Below, in pieces: positions 25,901-33,370 of a stretch of DNA of 64,000 nt. Source of the DNA: Diphasiastrum complanatum. Lineage: Eukaryota > Streptophyta > Lycopodiopsida > Lycopodiales > Lycopodiaceae. The position numbers and the translations under genes are program-made. How positions within the stretch are numbered: position 1 is the stretch's first letter; every line of letters begins with the position of its first letter. The stretch is from positions 16,875,353-16,939,352 of the forward strand of contig CM055105.1 in the NCBI GenBank assembly GCA_029204225.1, read 5' to 3'. The notes below the pieces were generated by a model. It saw only the letters and a list, made by a program, of their open reading frames with translations. It did no database searches and was not told where the DNA came from.

Positions 25901-26201
25901 CCTCGCATCATCAGAGTCTGCTTAGTCTCTCAGGAGCTTTCCGTCCCTCCCGCTCTCCTTCATGTCCTGAACTGTGGCACTGCCTCGTATTTTTCCTACA
26001 GTACTGCCCCTGTTCACCTCACCCACCCTGGCTGACCCTTCATTTCTCCTCCCCCATTAGACAAGGCTTGTTTGGATGTATCTTCGTTGTTTGCAAGTGA
26101 GCAGATCTACTTTTGCATTTGTGTTTCTGTCACTGTGAATTTTGGGATTAACAGTTTTCTTGCTCTTAGAGTCATCGGGTTGGCTCACCGATACAGAAAC
26201 T

Positions 26202-26251
<50 letters not shown>

Positions 26252-27611
26252 ACTTTATTAATGTCTTTTCCACGCCCTGAGGCATATAAGACTAATCAGG
26301 ACTTCCAAAACATATGGAAACCAGACGGAACAATGCCGTCAACAGAACTAAAAAAGGTCTACCTAGGAAGAGAATAATGTCCCGGATTATTATATGGTAC
26401 GAGGACCATTTACAGGTTCAACTGGACATCTCTTCAGCTCTAATTCTGATCAATCTCAGATAGAAAACTTTTATTAACTATATAGGCTTACGATCTACAA
26501 ATCTAAAAATACCAACATGATAGATGAGTTGCTGAGAGTTACTGGCTATGTGTTTATGTAGGTTATGTATGATGCAACAGGCATACGGCTTCAAGCTGGA
26601 CGACAAGCAGAGGTAACGAGTAAGTCAATTTATTAGCACAAAGCTTGTGGACTTTATGGCACATACAATGAGAATGCAGTTTGCATCCAATCCAGTCCAT
26701 CCAGTCCAGTCTTATTTTTTGATCTTCTGAATGCTATGGTGGTTTTGTATTTGCTTAAAAAGCTGTTGTAAGGTTTTTCTTTTAGTCTTGCTCGTGAAGA
26801 GATTTACTGATATTGCATCTATTAGCCGTTTCTTGTGAGTCTTTGCTCTTTAAGCTAACCTTCTACTTTTTACCTGACTAAGTTCCTATGTGGAAAAGTA
26901 GTTACCACCAAGCGAGCAGGGTGCTATATGCAGATAGCCAGTGTTTTTTTCCCATAAAAGCTTGTAGTAATTAGCAATAGAGCTTGTCTAATATGATTGC
27001 TTGAGTTGATGAGATAGTCAATCTTATACTTTTTCGCCAGATTAATTAGGGTTATGGGTGGAGGATGATTTATGAAGATGGCCTCTGTTTTCTTCCAAGA
27101 AAGGTTGTAGCAACCAGCAATATGCCAGATTGGGGCTTATGATGTTGATATTATTCTATGATCCTCCTGGGCACAGGTATTGAATCAGATTGTTTTTGAA
27201 CTACCACCTGAGCATCCTCTTGCTGATACCCGGCCTCTGCGGGAGCCTCTTGGCCATACACCTCCTCAGGTTGCAAATAGTTTTCTTAAGCTGTTTTTGC
27301 ATATGGATGAGTATAAGTGTTTCAGTTTAAGGCAACATCTCTATTCAGAAGATGCAGTGATTAAGATTTCTCTTAAGATCCAAATCACAATATCAACTTA
27401 CAAGAAGATGCAATGATTAACATGTGTATATATGCAAGGCTGCAGTAGAACACTCTTTGGACCTGACTGAAATTCAGCCAGTCACTTGTCCTTGTCAATT
27501 GTGTGATAACTATCTTTGTTTATTTTGCAGGTGGTTGCAGGAGCTCTATTGGGATGCTTTCTAGCATATTTTTTACATCAGCTGTCTTCTTCAGCATATA
27601 TGTCACCATAG
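4341..27611 (+). CDS. DUF212 / divergent PAP2 family membrane protein (acid phosphatase/vanadium haloperoxidase-related), 5' exon missing
   Basis: Host gene reconstructed from four exons: 4341-4497, 26562-26612, 27177-27269 and 27531-27611 (stop TAG at 27609). Together they code 126 residues after a split Trp codon. All introns use GT-AG and every junction keeps frame. The family signature is clear: YKEKRWD, then [12 protein letters not shown], the hydrophobic [35 protein letters not shown], and the hydrophobic [15 protein letters not shown]. Plant relatives are about 160-175 aa, so roughly 40 N-terminal residues (first membrane segment) should lie upstream. I found no such exon at 1-4340. 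Family proteins are small, probably multi-pass, membrane proteins related to PAP2 phosphatases; enzyme activity is not established. Odd: intron 4498-26561 is 22,064 bp and full of retrotransposons. Confidence 0.92.
4817..5106. other. Intron sequence with one short unassigned minus-strand ORF
   Basis: A 63-codon open frame on the minus strand (4817-5008) shows no motif I recognise and is probably chance. The stretch ends at the five bases GTAAT (5102-5106), which match four of five bases (GTAAC, 7260-7264) after the chromovirus and are therefore a likely target-site duplication. Confidence 0.4.
5107..5549 (-). repeat. 3' LTR of the compact chromovirus
   Basis: Matches 6817-7259 along its whole length. 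On the minus strand it starts after a purine-rich stretch (CCAGGGAGAG). The ends read AGTTA...TAACT rather than the usual TG...CA. TATA-like TATAAGTAGGG on the minus strand lies near 5288-5300. Confidence 0.9.
5629..6058 (-). pseudogene. Integrase C-terminus plus chromodomain of the compact chromovirus
   Basis: Minus-strand translation gives [19 protein letters not shown], then [10 protein letters not shown] and [10 protein letters not shown], the conserved end of gypsy integrases. After a one-base frame change near 5830 it continues into a clear chromodomain: [18 protein letters not shown], followed by [14 protein letters not shown]. Chromodomains direct insertion to particular chromatin in this lineage. 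The upstream catalytic integrase core is absent. Confidence 0.85.
6045..6208 (-). pseudogene. Gag N-terminus fused to integrase remnant
   Basis: On the minus strand a start at about 6211 ([20 protein letters not shown]) is followed by an amphipathic segment ending at DSLQPHG, typical of chromovirus gag beginnings. It stops abruptly at about 6050, where integrase C-terminal sequence starts in a different frame. This marks the edges of an internal deletion of perhaps 3-4 kb, judged from usual element length. Confidence 0.7.
6805..6816 (-). other. Primer-binding site (initiator tRNA-Met)
   Basis: TGGTATCAGAGC on the minus strand, directly next to the 5' LTR at 6817. It is complementary to the 3' end of plant initiator methionine tRNA, the standard primer for these elements, and fixes the element's orientation. 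Confidence 0.9.
6817..7259 (-). repeat. 5' LTR of the compact chromovirus
   Basis: Same length as its partner and about 98 percent identical by eye, which implies a fairly recent insertion. Contains the probable promoter (TATAAGTAGAGAAACTG on the minus strand near 6998-7014). Confidence 0.9.
7260..7939. other. Intron sequence without a recognised feature
   Basis: No coding pattern, terminal repeat or RNA gene recognised. Base composition is near the window average. Confidence 0.4.
7940..8370 (+). mobile_element. Gypsy 3' end: integrase tail, chromodomain and LTR start
   Basis: Plus-strand translation reads [18 protein letters not shown], then [20 protein letters not shown] (integrase C-terminus), a gap with stops, then [18 protein letters not shown] and [12 protein letters not shown], a chromodomain. 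A polypurine tract (AAGGGGAAAAGA) ends at about 8322 and TGTTATGTCCCTAAGGG follows, matching the first bases of the LTR at 42771. The LTR is cut off within about 50 bp. It belongs to the same family as 41345-43278. Confidence 0.8.
8780..8990 (-). mobile_element. LINE C-terminal fragment with zinc-finger motif
   Basis: Minus-strand translation gives [20 protein letters not shown], then [13 protein letters not shown]. This aligns closely with the LINE at 16178-16980 ([32 protein letters not shown]) and with 28990-29115. The first Cys of the C-x2-C pair is lost. The pattern C-x9-H-x4-C is the C-terminal finger seen in RTE-like elements. Confidence 0.8.
9180..9405 (+). mobile_element. LINE fragment just upstream of the zinc-finger region
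   Basis: Plus-strand translation contains [15 protein letters not shown] and [18 protein letters not shown], matching [18 protein letters not shown] in the LINE at 16178. It stops before the zinc finger. The fragment at 8780-8990 is in the opposite orientation, so the two are either separate insertions or one inverted copy. Confidence 0.7.
9639..10112 (+). repeat. Gypsy LTR (5' LTR or near-solo LTR), CATGCA-rich
   Basis: 474 bp beginning TGTCATGGCCC and ending GGGGGACA, i.e. canonical TG...CA. A TATA box (CTATATATACCC) lies near 9902. Five CATGCA/TGCATG hexamers sit in the U3 half. It matches the 3' LTR at 42771-43278 through most of its length (shared CCCTAATG, CTATATATACC, GTGATTTGCC, GTCTTGGGGGACA). 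A primer-binding site follows, so it is a 5' LTR, but no gag follows: the interior is lost. Confidence 0.85.
10118..10130 (+). other. Primer-binding site with one mismatch
   Basis: TTGGTATTAGAGC, five bases after the LTR end. It is the usual initiator tRNA-Met site with one C-to-T change. Confidence 0.8.
10131..11393. other. Element leader, then GC-richer stretch with (TC)n tract; unassigned
   Basis: The first few hundred bases after the primer-binding site are probably gypsy leader sequence. From about 10560 the character changes. Read on the minus strand there is a (GA)n tract complementing 10937-10962, an ATG just after it (about 10940), then 57 open codons ([17 protein letters not shown]...) to a stop near 10770. 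The layout resembles a gene 5' UTR and first exon, but I recognise no protein and no second exon. A captured gene piece or LTR leader are both possible. Confidence 0.35.
10937..10962. repeat. (TC)n microsatellite
   Basis: About 13 uninterrupted TC units. Confidence 0.95.
11394..11697 (-). repeat. 3' LTR remnant
   Basis: Aligns with 15908-16177 of the 5' LTR with several small insertions or deletions. The U5-side end present at 15752-15907 is absent here. Confidence 0.85.
11700..12780 (-). pseudogene. Gypsy integrase (core and C-terminus)
   Basis: Minus strand. Core: [17 protein letters not shown] and [19 protein letters not shown] (the two catalytic Asp contexts) at 12540-12773. After a break, [20 protein letters not shown] and [10 protein letters not shown] at about 12290-12396 carry the usual post-core motif. 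Then [29 protein letters not shown] and [14 protein letters not shown] form the C-terminal domain. Sequence 11700-11850 should hold a chromodomain but shows only a weak remnant. Confidence 0.85.
12789..13330 (-). pseudogene. Gypsy RNase H end and integrase zinc-binding domain
   Basis: [15 protein letters not shown] and [11 protein letters not shown] mark the end of RNase [18 protein letters not shown] followed by [12 protein letters not shown] marks the beginning of integrase; the downstream CxxC is damaged. In frame over 13301-12789 on the minus strand. Confidence 0.85.
13385..14268 (-). pseudogene. Gypsy reverse transcriptase and RNase H
   Basis: Minus strand: [32 protein letters not shown] and [20 protein letters not shown] are RT fingers and palm. 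After a frameshift near 13960 the catalytic motif reads [14 protein letters not shown] (FIDD). [20 protein letters not shown] and [20 protein letters not shown] continue into RNase H. A stop at about 13385 and a shift near 13850 break the frame. Confidence 0.9.
14268..15700 (-). pseudogene. Gypsy gag tail, protease and RT N-terminus
   Basis: Open frame on the minus strand. [13 protein letters not shown] (about 15320-15360) is a C-x2-C-x4-H-x4-C zinc knuckle from the end of gag. The protease active site reads [13 protein letters not shown], where DTS replaces the usual DTG/DSG, with LGKRWH downstream. [20 protein letters not shown] begins RT. The nominal ATG of the open frame lies inside the LTR, so it is not the true start. 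Gag is largely deleted. Confidence 0.85.
15737..15749 (-). other. Primer-binding site (initiator tRNA-Met)
   Basis: TGGTATCAGAGCC on the minus strand, two bases after the LTR's terminal CA. Confidence 0.9.
15752..16177 (-). repeat. 5' LTR
   Basis: 426 bp with TG...CA ends on the minus strand (TGTTAGAGTCC to GTGACA). The counterpart is at 11394-11697. Confidence 0.88.
16178..16980 (+). mobile_element. LINE 3' end with zinc finger and (TC)n tail
   Basis: Truncated non-LTR element. [19 protein letters not shown] lies in one frame; after a frameshift [19 protein letters not shown] (16322-16378) gives a C-x2-C-x9-H-x4-C finger, then [20 protein letters not shown]. The frame closes at about 16696 after a short basic tail. 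A 3' UTR follows, ending CAATAAAGCGC and then (TC)8 at 16964-16979. RTE-clade elements typically end in short microsatellites instead of poly(A), which fits. The same end is found inverted at 26204 and 28450. Confidence 0.85.
16985..17478 (-). repeat. Gypsy 3' LTR
   Basis: On the minus strand it begins TGTCATGCCCATGAC at 17478, right after a purine tract (AAGGGGGGAAGAA). A TATA-like TATAAATATACC lies near 17202-17214. The far end, near the LINE (TC)n tail, could not be fixed. Confidence 0.65.
17479..18540 (-). mobile_element. Gypsy integrase C-terminal fragment
   Basis: Minus strand, about 17880-18030: MLRFARENV, then [20 protein letters not shown], followed by a broken continuation to about 17640. 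This is the integrase tail shared with the copies at 1-303 and 42200-42420. From 18130 to 18540 more integrase-like sequence is too decayed to read; it resembles 430-660. Confidence 0.7.
18541..19984. other. Possible minus-strand LTR, otherwise unassigned
   Basis: No protein seen. On the minus strand, at about 19664, a purine tract (AAGATGGGAGGA) is followed by TGTTGAAACC, the layout of a polypurine tract and copia LTR start. No matching second LTR was found in the window. Several TCTAGA-centred short palindromes occur at 18810-18860. Confidence 0.3.
20385..20760 (+). pseudogene. Copia integrase C-terminal part
   Basis: Contains [20 protein letters not shown] and TAVYLLN, a stop where NRSP is expected, then [33 protein letters not shown] and [11 protein letters not shown]. 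This is the standard copia sequence linking integrase core to RT. Confidence 0.9.
21125..21960 (+). pseudogene. Copia reverse transcriptase
   Basis: [48 protein letters not shown] and [11 protein letters not shown] are in one frame (21125-21500). A one-base shift near 21505 then gives [12 protein letters not shown]. The catalytic motif [12 protein letters not shown] lies at about 21680-21715. [15 protein letters not shown] follows. Confidence 0.92.
22043..22435 (+). pseudogene. Copia RNase H
   Basis: [40 protein letters not shown], a stop at 22283, then [20 protein letters not shown] and CDNQSCG at the end. Truncated just after CDNQS. Confidence 0.9.
22510..22870 (+). repeat. Tandem duplication, about 181-bp unit, two copies
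   Basis: 22510-22690 and 22691-22870 both run from GGGGATTTTATTA through TTTGAGTCCAC, AAGTCCAATTT, GCGGAGTTTGGTG and ATGATATGTTAC to AAGTCAAAGGTAT-like sequence. About 85 percent identical by eye. No coding content; it lies at the broken end of the copia. Confidence 0.88.
22871..24123. other. Intron sequence without recognised feature
   Basis: No domain, terminal repeat or RNA gene recognised. A short direct repeat of TTTCTCACACAAAGTA occurs at about 22940 and 22985. Confidence 0.4.
24132..24780. mobile_element. Non-autonomous DNA transposon with terminal inverted repeats
   Basis: The ends read CCATAGTTGCAC (from 24133) and GTGCAACTATGG (to 24782), a perfect 12-bp inverted pair. Weaker inverted similarity extends inward (GCGTTTCTGG against its partner near 24755). 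Copies of GGTCCAAA lie at 24124-24131 and 24781-24788 and overlap the TIR edge, so a 6-8 bp target duplication fits hAT-like elements best. No transposase. Inside are a hairpin at 24150-24197 and a GC-rich foldback at 24378-24398. Confidence 0.7.
24378..24398. repeat. GC-rich perfect hairpin inside the TIR element
   Basis: TTGGGGGGC and GCCCCCCAA separated by AAC. It begins a GC-rich island of about 80 bp (to about 24440) in otherwise AT-rich sequence. Confidence 0.85.
24790..26203. other. Intron sequence without recognised feature
   Basis: No protein motif or repeat pair recognised on either strand. Confidence 0.4.
26204..26440 (-). mobile_element. LINE 3' end (inverted) with (GA)n, i.e. 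(TC)n tail
   Basis: On the minus strand the 3' UTR reads GTCTTATATGCCTCAGGGC, ends ATTAATAAAGTTTC, and is followed by a 40-bp (TC)n tract (complement of 26204-26243). The same arrangement and near-identical end sequence occur at 28450-28530 and, in plus orientation, at 16920-16979. The 5' extent is uncertain. It lies about 120 bp upstream of the exon at 26562. Confidence 0.75.
26562..26612 (+). CDS. DUF212 gene, exon with YDATG motif
   Basis: 17 codons, [17 protein letters not shown], flanked by an AG acceptor and a GTAACG donor, phase 0 on both sides. It continues directly from the exon ending at 4497. Confidence 0.93.
27177..27269 (+). CDS. DUF212 gene, exon with HTPPQ motif
   Basis: 31 codons from [20 protein letters not shown] to [10 protein letters not shown], starting after CACAG. 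The donor is GTTGCA, weaker than consensus after the GT, but the frame and family alignment demand this junction. Confidence 0.92.
27531..27611 (+). CDS. DUF212 gene, last coding exon
   Basis: 26 codons ([20 protein letters not shown], then SAYMSP) and TAG at 27609-27611, after a TTTTGCAG acceptor. It forms the final hydrophobic segment and short tail. Confidence 0.9.
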   Translation: MVAGALLGCFLAYFLHQLSSSAYMSP

Positions 27612-28449
27612 GAAGGACTAGAACACTACGGCACTCCAGTCTGATAACATTTCAGGTTTTTTCTAACAAACTGTCACTGGAAGGTGGCACATGCTTGTAC
27701 CACTAGTTCTTGTAGTTTACAGTGTTCAATGGTATAATTGCATGCATATGAAGCGCACTCTAGTTGGGGTAGCAGCTGCCTTTTTATGCTGCAACAATTT
27801 CCTTTCTTGAGTTTGGATTGTCTGACATCTAAATCTGCAAAAACTAAAAGTTTTCACTGAAAGGAGCTGCTTTGAGTTTGACATTCGATAGCTTGATCTC
27901 TCTTGTTTTGATGAGGTACATGCCCACTGATCCAAATTCTTTTGCAACGGGTGTGCTTCAACCTTTTCGGGTTGTAAATCATCTCTTGCCACCATTCCTG
28001 AGATAATTGACACAGATTCTTCCTTCAGTCACCTCAAGAATGAGGAGCTAATATGCTCTGCACCTTTATCTGAAGCCCTTGATTCAGGGCTGCCTTGGCA
28101 TGCCTTAAGAAAGTTATGAGCATGAAAATTCTTTCAAAAATTTAATAAGAAACACATAGCCGAGTGCCAAAATTGGCAAGCACCCATCAAATTGACATGC
28201 ACTATCAAGAAAGCAGGAAATTGCAGACCTCAGTTGAAGGATTGTTTACAATCAGCGAAACAGAGACAGTGGTCCTCCAAAATTTCTAGTTCAAAGTGCA
28301 ACTGCACTTCTGAAAGTGGTGCTTCAGAATTTTCATGAATTGAGACTATCTTGTTACTAGCATCTTCATCAAGAACCTGTTTATTCAAGGTACAATTTGT
28401 GAGATTATGTTTTATTGTTCACCTGAAATGTTTCAGCACATCTATGGGG
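27612..28449. other. 3' flank of the DUF212 gene
   Basis: Should contain the 3' UTR and polyadenylation region. I could not fix a poly(A) signal and see no other gene. Confidence 0.4.
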
Positions 28450-29115
28450 GGAGAGAGAGAGAGTGAGAGGGAGAGAGAGAGCTTTATTAATGTCATTTCC
28501 ATGCCAAAAGGCATACAAGACTTGTAAATGTACATATCAATTATGTGGTAACAGTGGGAGCGTATGAAACGTCTCTGAAACAATAATGAAAAAAATAACA
28601 TATCTAAATACTATGAACTTAAATAAATGAGATGAGATATATAGGAGCATAAGTGCTACTAAATATCAGAAATGAGGTATATCACTATCATCATGTCCTG
28701 TTGTTGCTATAAAAAGATGTGATACGAGCTGCAATATGAGGTAACTGTGGTAGCCGCTGACGTTGTCTAGGATGATGAGATGTGTGTCTCCACATTATAG
28801 GTCGAATAACTCGATCTGCAACATGACTATGAGTGGTACGCTGCCTCTGATCTCTATGTATAGGTACGTCATCATCCTCATCATCATCACCTAATTCTGG
28901 GTTCCGTCGTGGTCTTCTCCTAGAGAAGAAAGAGGTAATCTGAAGCTGAGACTAAGATGACTCGGCTGAGCTATCTGACATAGATCTCATCATAGTAGGA
29001 ACATCTCTCGTGCCATAAGTGCAACACATCGGGATATGAGCGATCGTAGTGCGGTGGGCGTGTTGTGGAACAGGCAATAGTATCTCCCTCGAATCTCATA
29101 TATATATATATGTAA
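28450..29115 (-). mobile_element. LINE 3' part with zinc-finger-adjacent coding end and (TC)n tail
   Basis: On the minus strand YEIRGRYYCLFHNTPTALRS (about 29050-29110) matches the LINE at 16178. It continues through a degenerate coding tail and 3' UTR to GTCTTGTATGCCTTTTGGC, ATTAATAAAGC and a (TC)n tract (complement of 28450-28481). 5'-truncated near a short (AT)n at 29098. Confidence 0.85.
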
Positions 29116-29749
29116 AACTAATCTTTCTCTCATCTTATGTGCATTTCAACATAATGAAAGAGCAAGAGGGATATGTATAAACAATAATCTTGAAATCCTC
29201 TCTGGTGCTTCACGTAGAAAAGAATGACATTATCTATGTCTGAACATGTCCCTCAGTGGGTGTCATTGGCAATCATAGCTCACGTGAGATCAAACGTCTC
29301 TCATGTCCTCAATGTCCTGATTTCTAATCCTCATAAAAAATCAATCAACAAAGTGTGACTGAATGCTCTCAGAATAGGCGGCAATACCTCCCTTTAGGCT
29401 CTGACCTTGTCGTATATAGGACATTGGAAGATGAATTGCTCATGTCTCAACCTGTCCCAATGTACACTGCTTGTATTGTATGGTCATCTTGCGATCCCTT
29501 TGAAATCTACCAGTCTCCACACGTAGTGGATGTGATAAAGTTTAAAACTGCCCCAAGTTTTATCTCACTTTTAGTCTTGCATCGAGGTAGGTTGGAAGTC
29601 TCACGCCAGCTGTATCACTGTAGGCCTTCATAGAATGTAGTTTTGATATCTTAATGCTATGAAGGCAGCAAAGAATGTATCTGTAGGCCTTCATAGGATG
29701 AAGATATCAAAACTACACTGTCAACATAGGTAAGTATGCAGACATGCAT
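29116..29749. other. Unassigned sequence with a 16-bp perfect inverted repeat
   Basis: GTAGTTTTGATATCTT (29637-29652) is exactly inverted at 29701-29716. A 20-base direct repeat beginning CTGTAGGCCTTCATA starts at 29619 and 29681. No coding evidence. Confidence 0.6.
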
Positions 29750-30170
29750 ATTCCCCAATCAAGCGCCTTTTTTAACACTTTGTACAATAGTGTCTCATAG
29801 ATGGTCCAAAAGAGTTGAGAGGACACCTATGTTTTACAGTGCAATCAAGCAATGACTTGTCGAAATACCATCCATAAATTTGAAACTACATATGGCTCTC
29901 TCATATGTTTGCCATTACTGTGATAATCAGATCTGGTGATATGTAAGTCATGCAGCTGTTTAATTAGCATCTGTCTTAATACTGAGTCAAATGCTGGTTG
30001 AAGACTAAAAACAAAGATTATAACTTTTCCTTTCTGCATTTTGGTTTTTCAATTATGGCCATAAGGGTAACGATATAGTCCACAATAAAGTGATATGTCT
30101 TGAAACTTGTCTGTCTGAAAGCCCAAAACTCTCAAGATTATGACTCTCTATCAAATCGCCACCTCCAAAA
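29750..30170 (-). mobile_element. LINE reverse transcriptase fragment
   Basis: Minus strand: FRQTSFKTYHFIVDYI, then VIIFVFSLQPAFDSVLRQML and IKQLHDLHI (the AFDSV motif around a catalytic Asp), then VKHRCPLNSFGP, matching VRQGCPLSP. Frame broken. Related in type to 3591-4120. Confidence 0.75.
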
Positions 30171-31485
<1,315 letters not shown>

Positions 31486-32099
31486 AGTTATTACATTAGC
31501 TTGCACATCGTGCAGTCTATGCTACAAATACACATGACGTAGGGAGGGGATTTCAAAAATGAAATCTTGTAAGGAGCTTAAGTCTCACATATTTATGATA
31601 AAGTTGTTATTATGTAATTTAAGTCTCAAACCCTTCCATGTTAAGAGGTACTTGTTAGTGTCTTGACCTATCATAGATATGAGGTAAGTGGACTACGTTA
31701 GGCTCCTATGGTGGGTTGAAAGGGATTGAGGTCCTTTTAGGCGGAGCACTCTTGCCATTCTACAATGCCTCAAAGGTGCAAGTCTCACATTAAGTGAAAA
31801 AAAAAGGGGAGGTTGATGTGGTAGTAGTTGAAATAATTGGAATAGGGTAATTTGGGCCTCGTCTCTTCAACCTCTATGTATATGAGCTACCGTCGAGAAG
31901 GATTGGATGAGAAACAATTAGTAAACTATGCAAGACAGTAGAAATGTTGCTTTGTGGTTGACATTTTCTTGGCTCATCTCGAGGTTTGAATGCCCACGAT
32001 ATTACAATTCAACAATGTGATTTTGCAATTTTGTTGAGGGTTGTCCTGATTTTAAGATAGTACTCATGGTTGTCAAACTAAATATTCACAATTCCATTA

Positions 32100-33370
32100 T
32101 GATACTCATTCATGAAAGTAATAATGAATTGCACAAGGGAGCATTACAATTTTTTTTACAGAATAATCATTATTTTTATGTTAAATGTTGACATATTTAC
32201 AATCACGAATTCCCACAAATTTCACAATCCAATGTTTACAATTTCACCATATACGAAAAATATTCATGAAAGCAATCATGAATTTCATGAATGATTCAGT
32301 TTTTTCATGAGCAATATTCAGAAAAGCAATAACAAATCTCACAATTATGTATACATGATTTAACAAAAACTATTCACAAAAGTGAGTGCAAATTTGGCAT
32401 TTTTGATGATTGCACTTATGTTTTTATGAAAGGCAATTTTTAAGATTGAAAATTTGTAGTTTCATGATTGTACTTGAAAAAGTACCCACTATTTTTGCTC
32501 GGATGTTCACAACTTCACAATCAATATTCACAGCGTCAGCTTCAAATTTCTCTATTTTGTATGTATAAATTTAAGATTTTTTACTATTACTTCAAGATCA
32601 AGATTCAAAGAATATAGTCACTAATTCTAGAATTCCATATTCACCAAAGGGATCAAGAATTTCAAAGTTAGTTTTGTACTATTTCACTATTTAATATTCG
32701 TAGTCAGGATTCATGAAAGTAGTCATGAATGTTCACAATTAAGCTATTATACAAATTGGTGTTCATGAAACTAGTCACAAATGTCACAATTCAATATTCA
32801 CAAATGTCGTAATTCAATATTTCCAAAAATCACAACCTAGTATTCATAAAAACAATAAGTCAATGTTTATGGAAATTCAACATTTGCAAAAATGTGATTC
32901 AATATTCACAAAAGCCAATGTTCAGCATTAACAAAAGCTAGTATTCAACATTCATAGAAGTCATGATTCAATATTGATAAAAGATACAAATTAGCATTCA
33001 TGAAATGATCCTGAATTACACAAGGACTTTTTTGAAAGTGATCATGATAGATCATGATAATTAAATTGTCATGTTTTTGATGATTGTAGTCATGATTTTA
33101 TGACATCAATTATGATTTTTAATTGAGCTTTACAATTTCACAATTATAATTCTACAAAATATTCATTGTTTTCATATTAAATTTTGACATATTTACAATC
33201 AATATTTGCAAAATTAGTCACAAATGCTACAATCCAATATTTATAGTTTCACCATTTTGATATTTACATTGTATGACAAATATCCATGAATTTCATGATT
33301 CACTTTTCATGAGCAATATTCATAAATGTTATAATCTAGTATTCATGATTTTGCAATAAATCAACAAGGT
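32100..33370. repeat. AT-rich degenerate repeat region with two related copies about 1 kb apart
   Basis: Full of short variants of TTCACAATTCAATATTCA and CATGAAAGTAATCATGAAT. A longer block at about 32140-32350 recurs at about 33130-33365. Both contain TTGACATATTTACAATCA, ACAATCCAAT, AGTTTCACCAT or its variant, GAATTTCATGA, and TTTTCATGAGCAATATTCA, in the same order. No coding capacity; origin unknown. Confidence 0.7.

Larger units (their letters stand above)
4498..26561 (+). other. 22-kb intron of the DUF212 gene
   Basis: Donor GTAAGC at 4498 and acceptor TTTATGTAG at 26561, phase 0. It holds at least ten transposon-derived segments from both LTR orders, LINEs and a TIR element, in both orientations. 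The other two introns within the visible gene are 564 bp (26613-27176) and 261 bp (27270-27530), so the expansion is confined to this intron, and possibly the upstream one. Confidence 0.9.

Noticed and set aside
26072-26377. Open frame with Glu-Arg repeats
   Set aside because: It spans the (GA)n tail of the LINE fragment.
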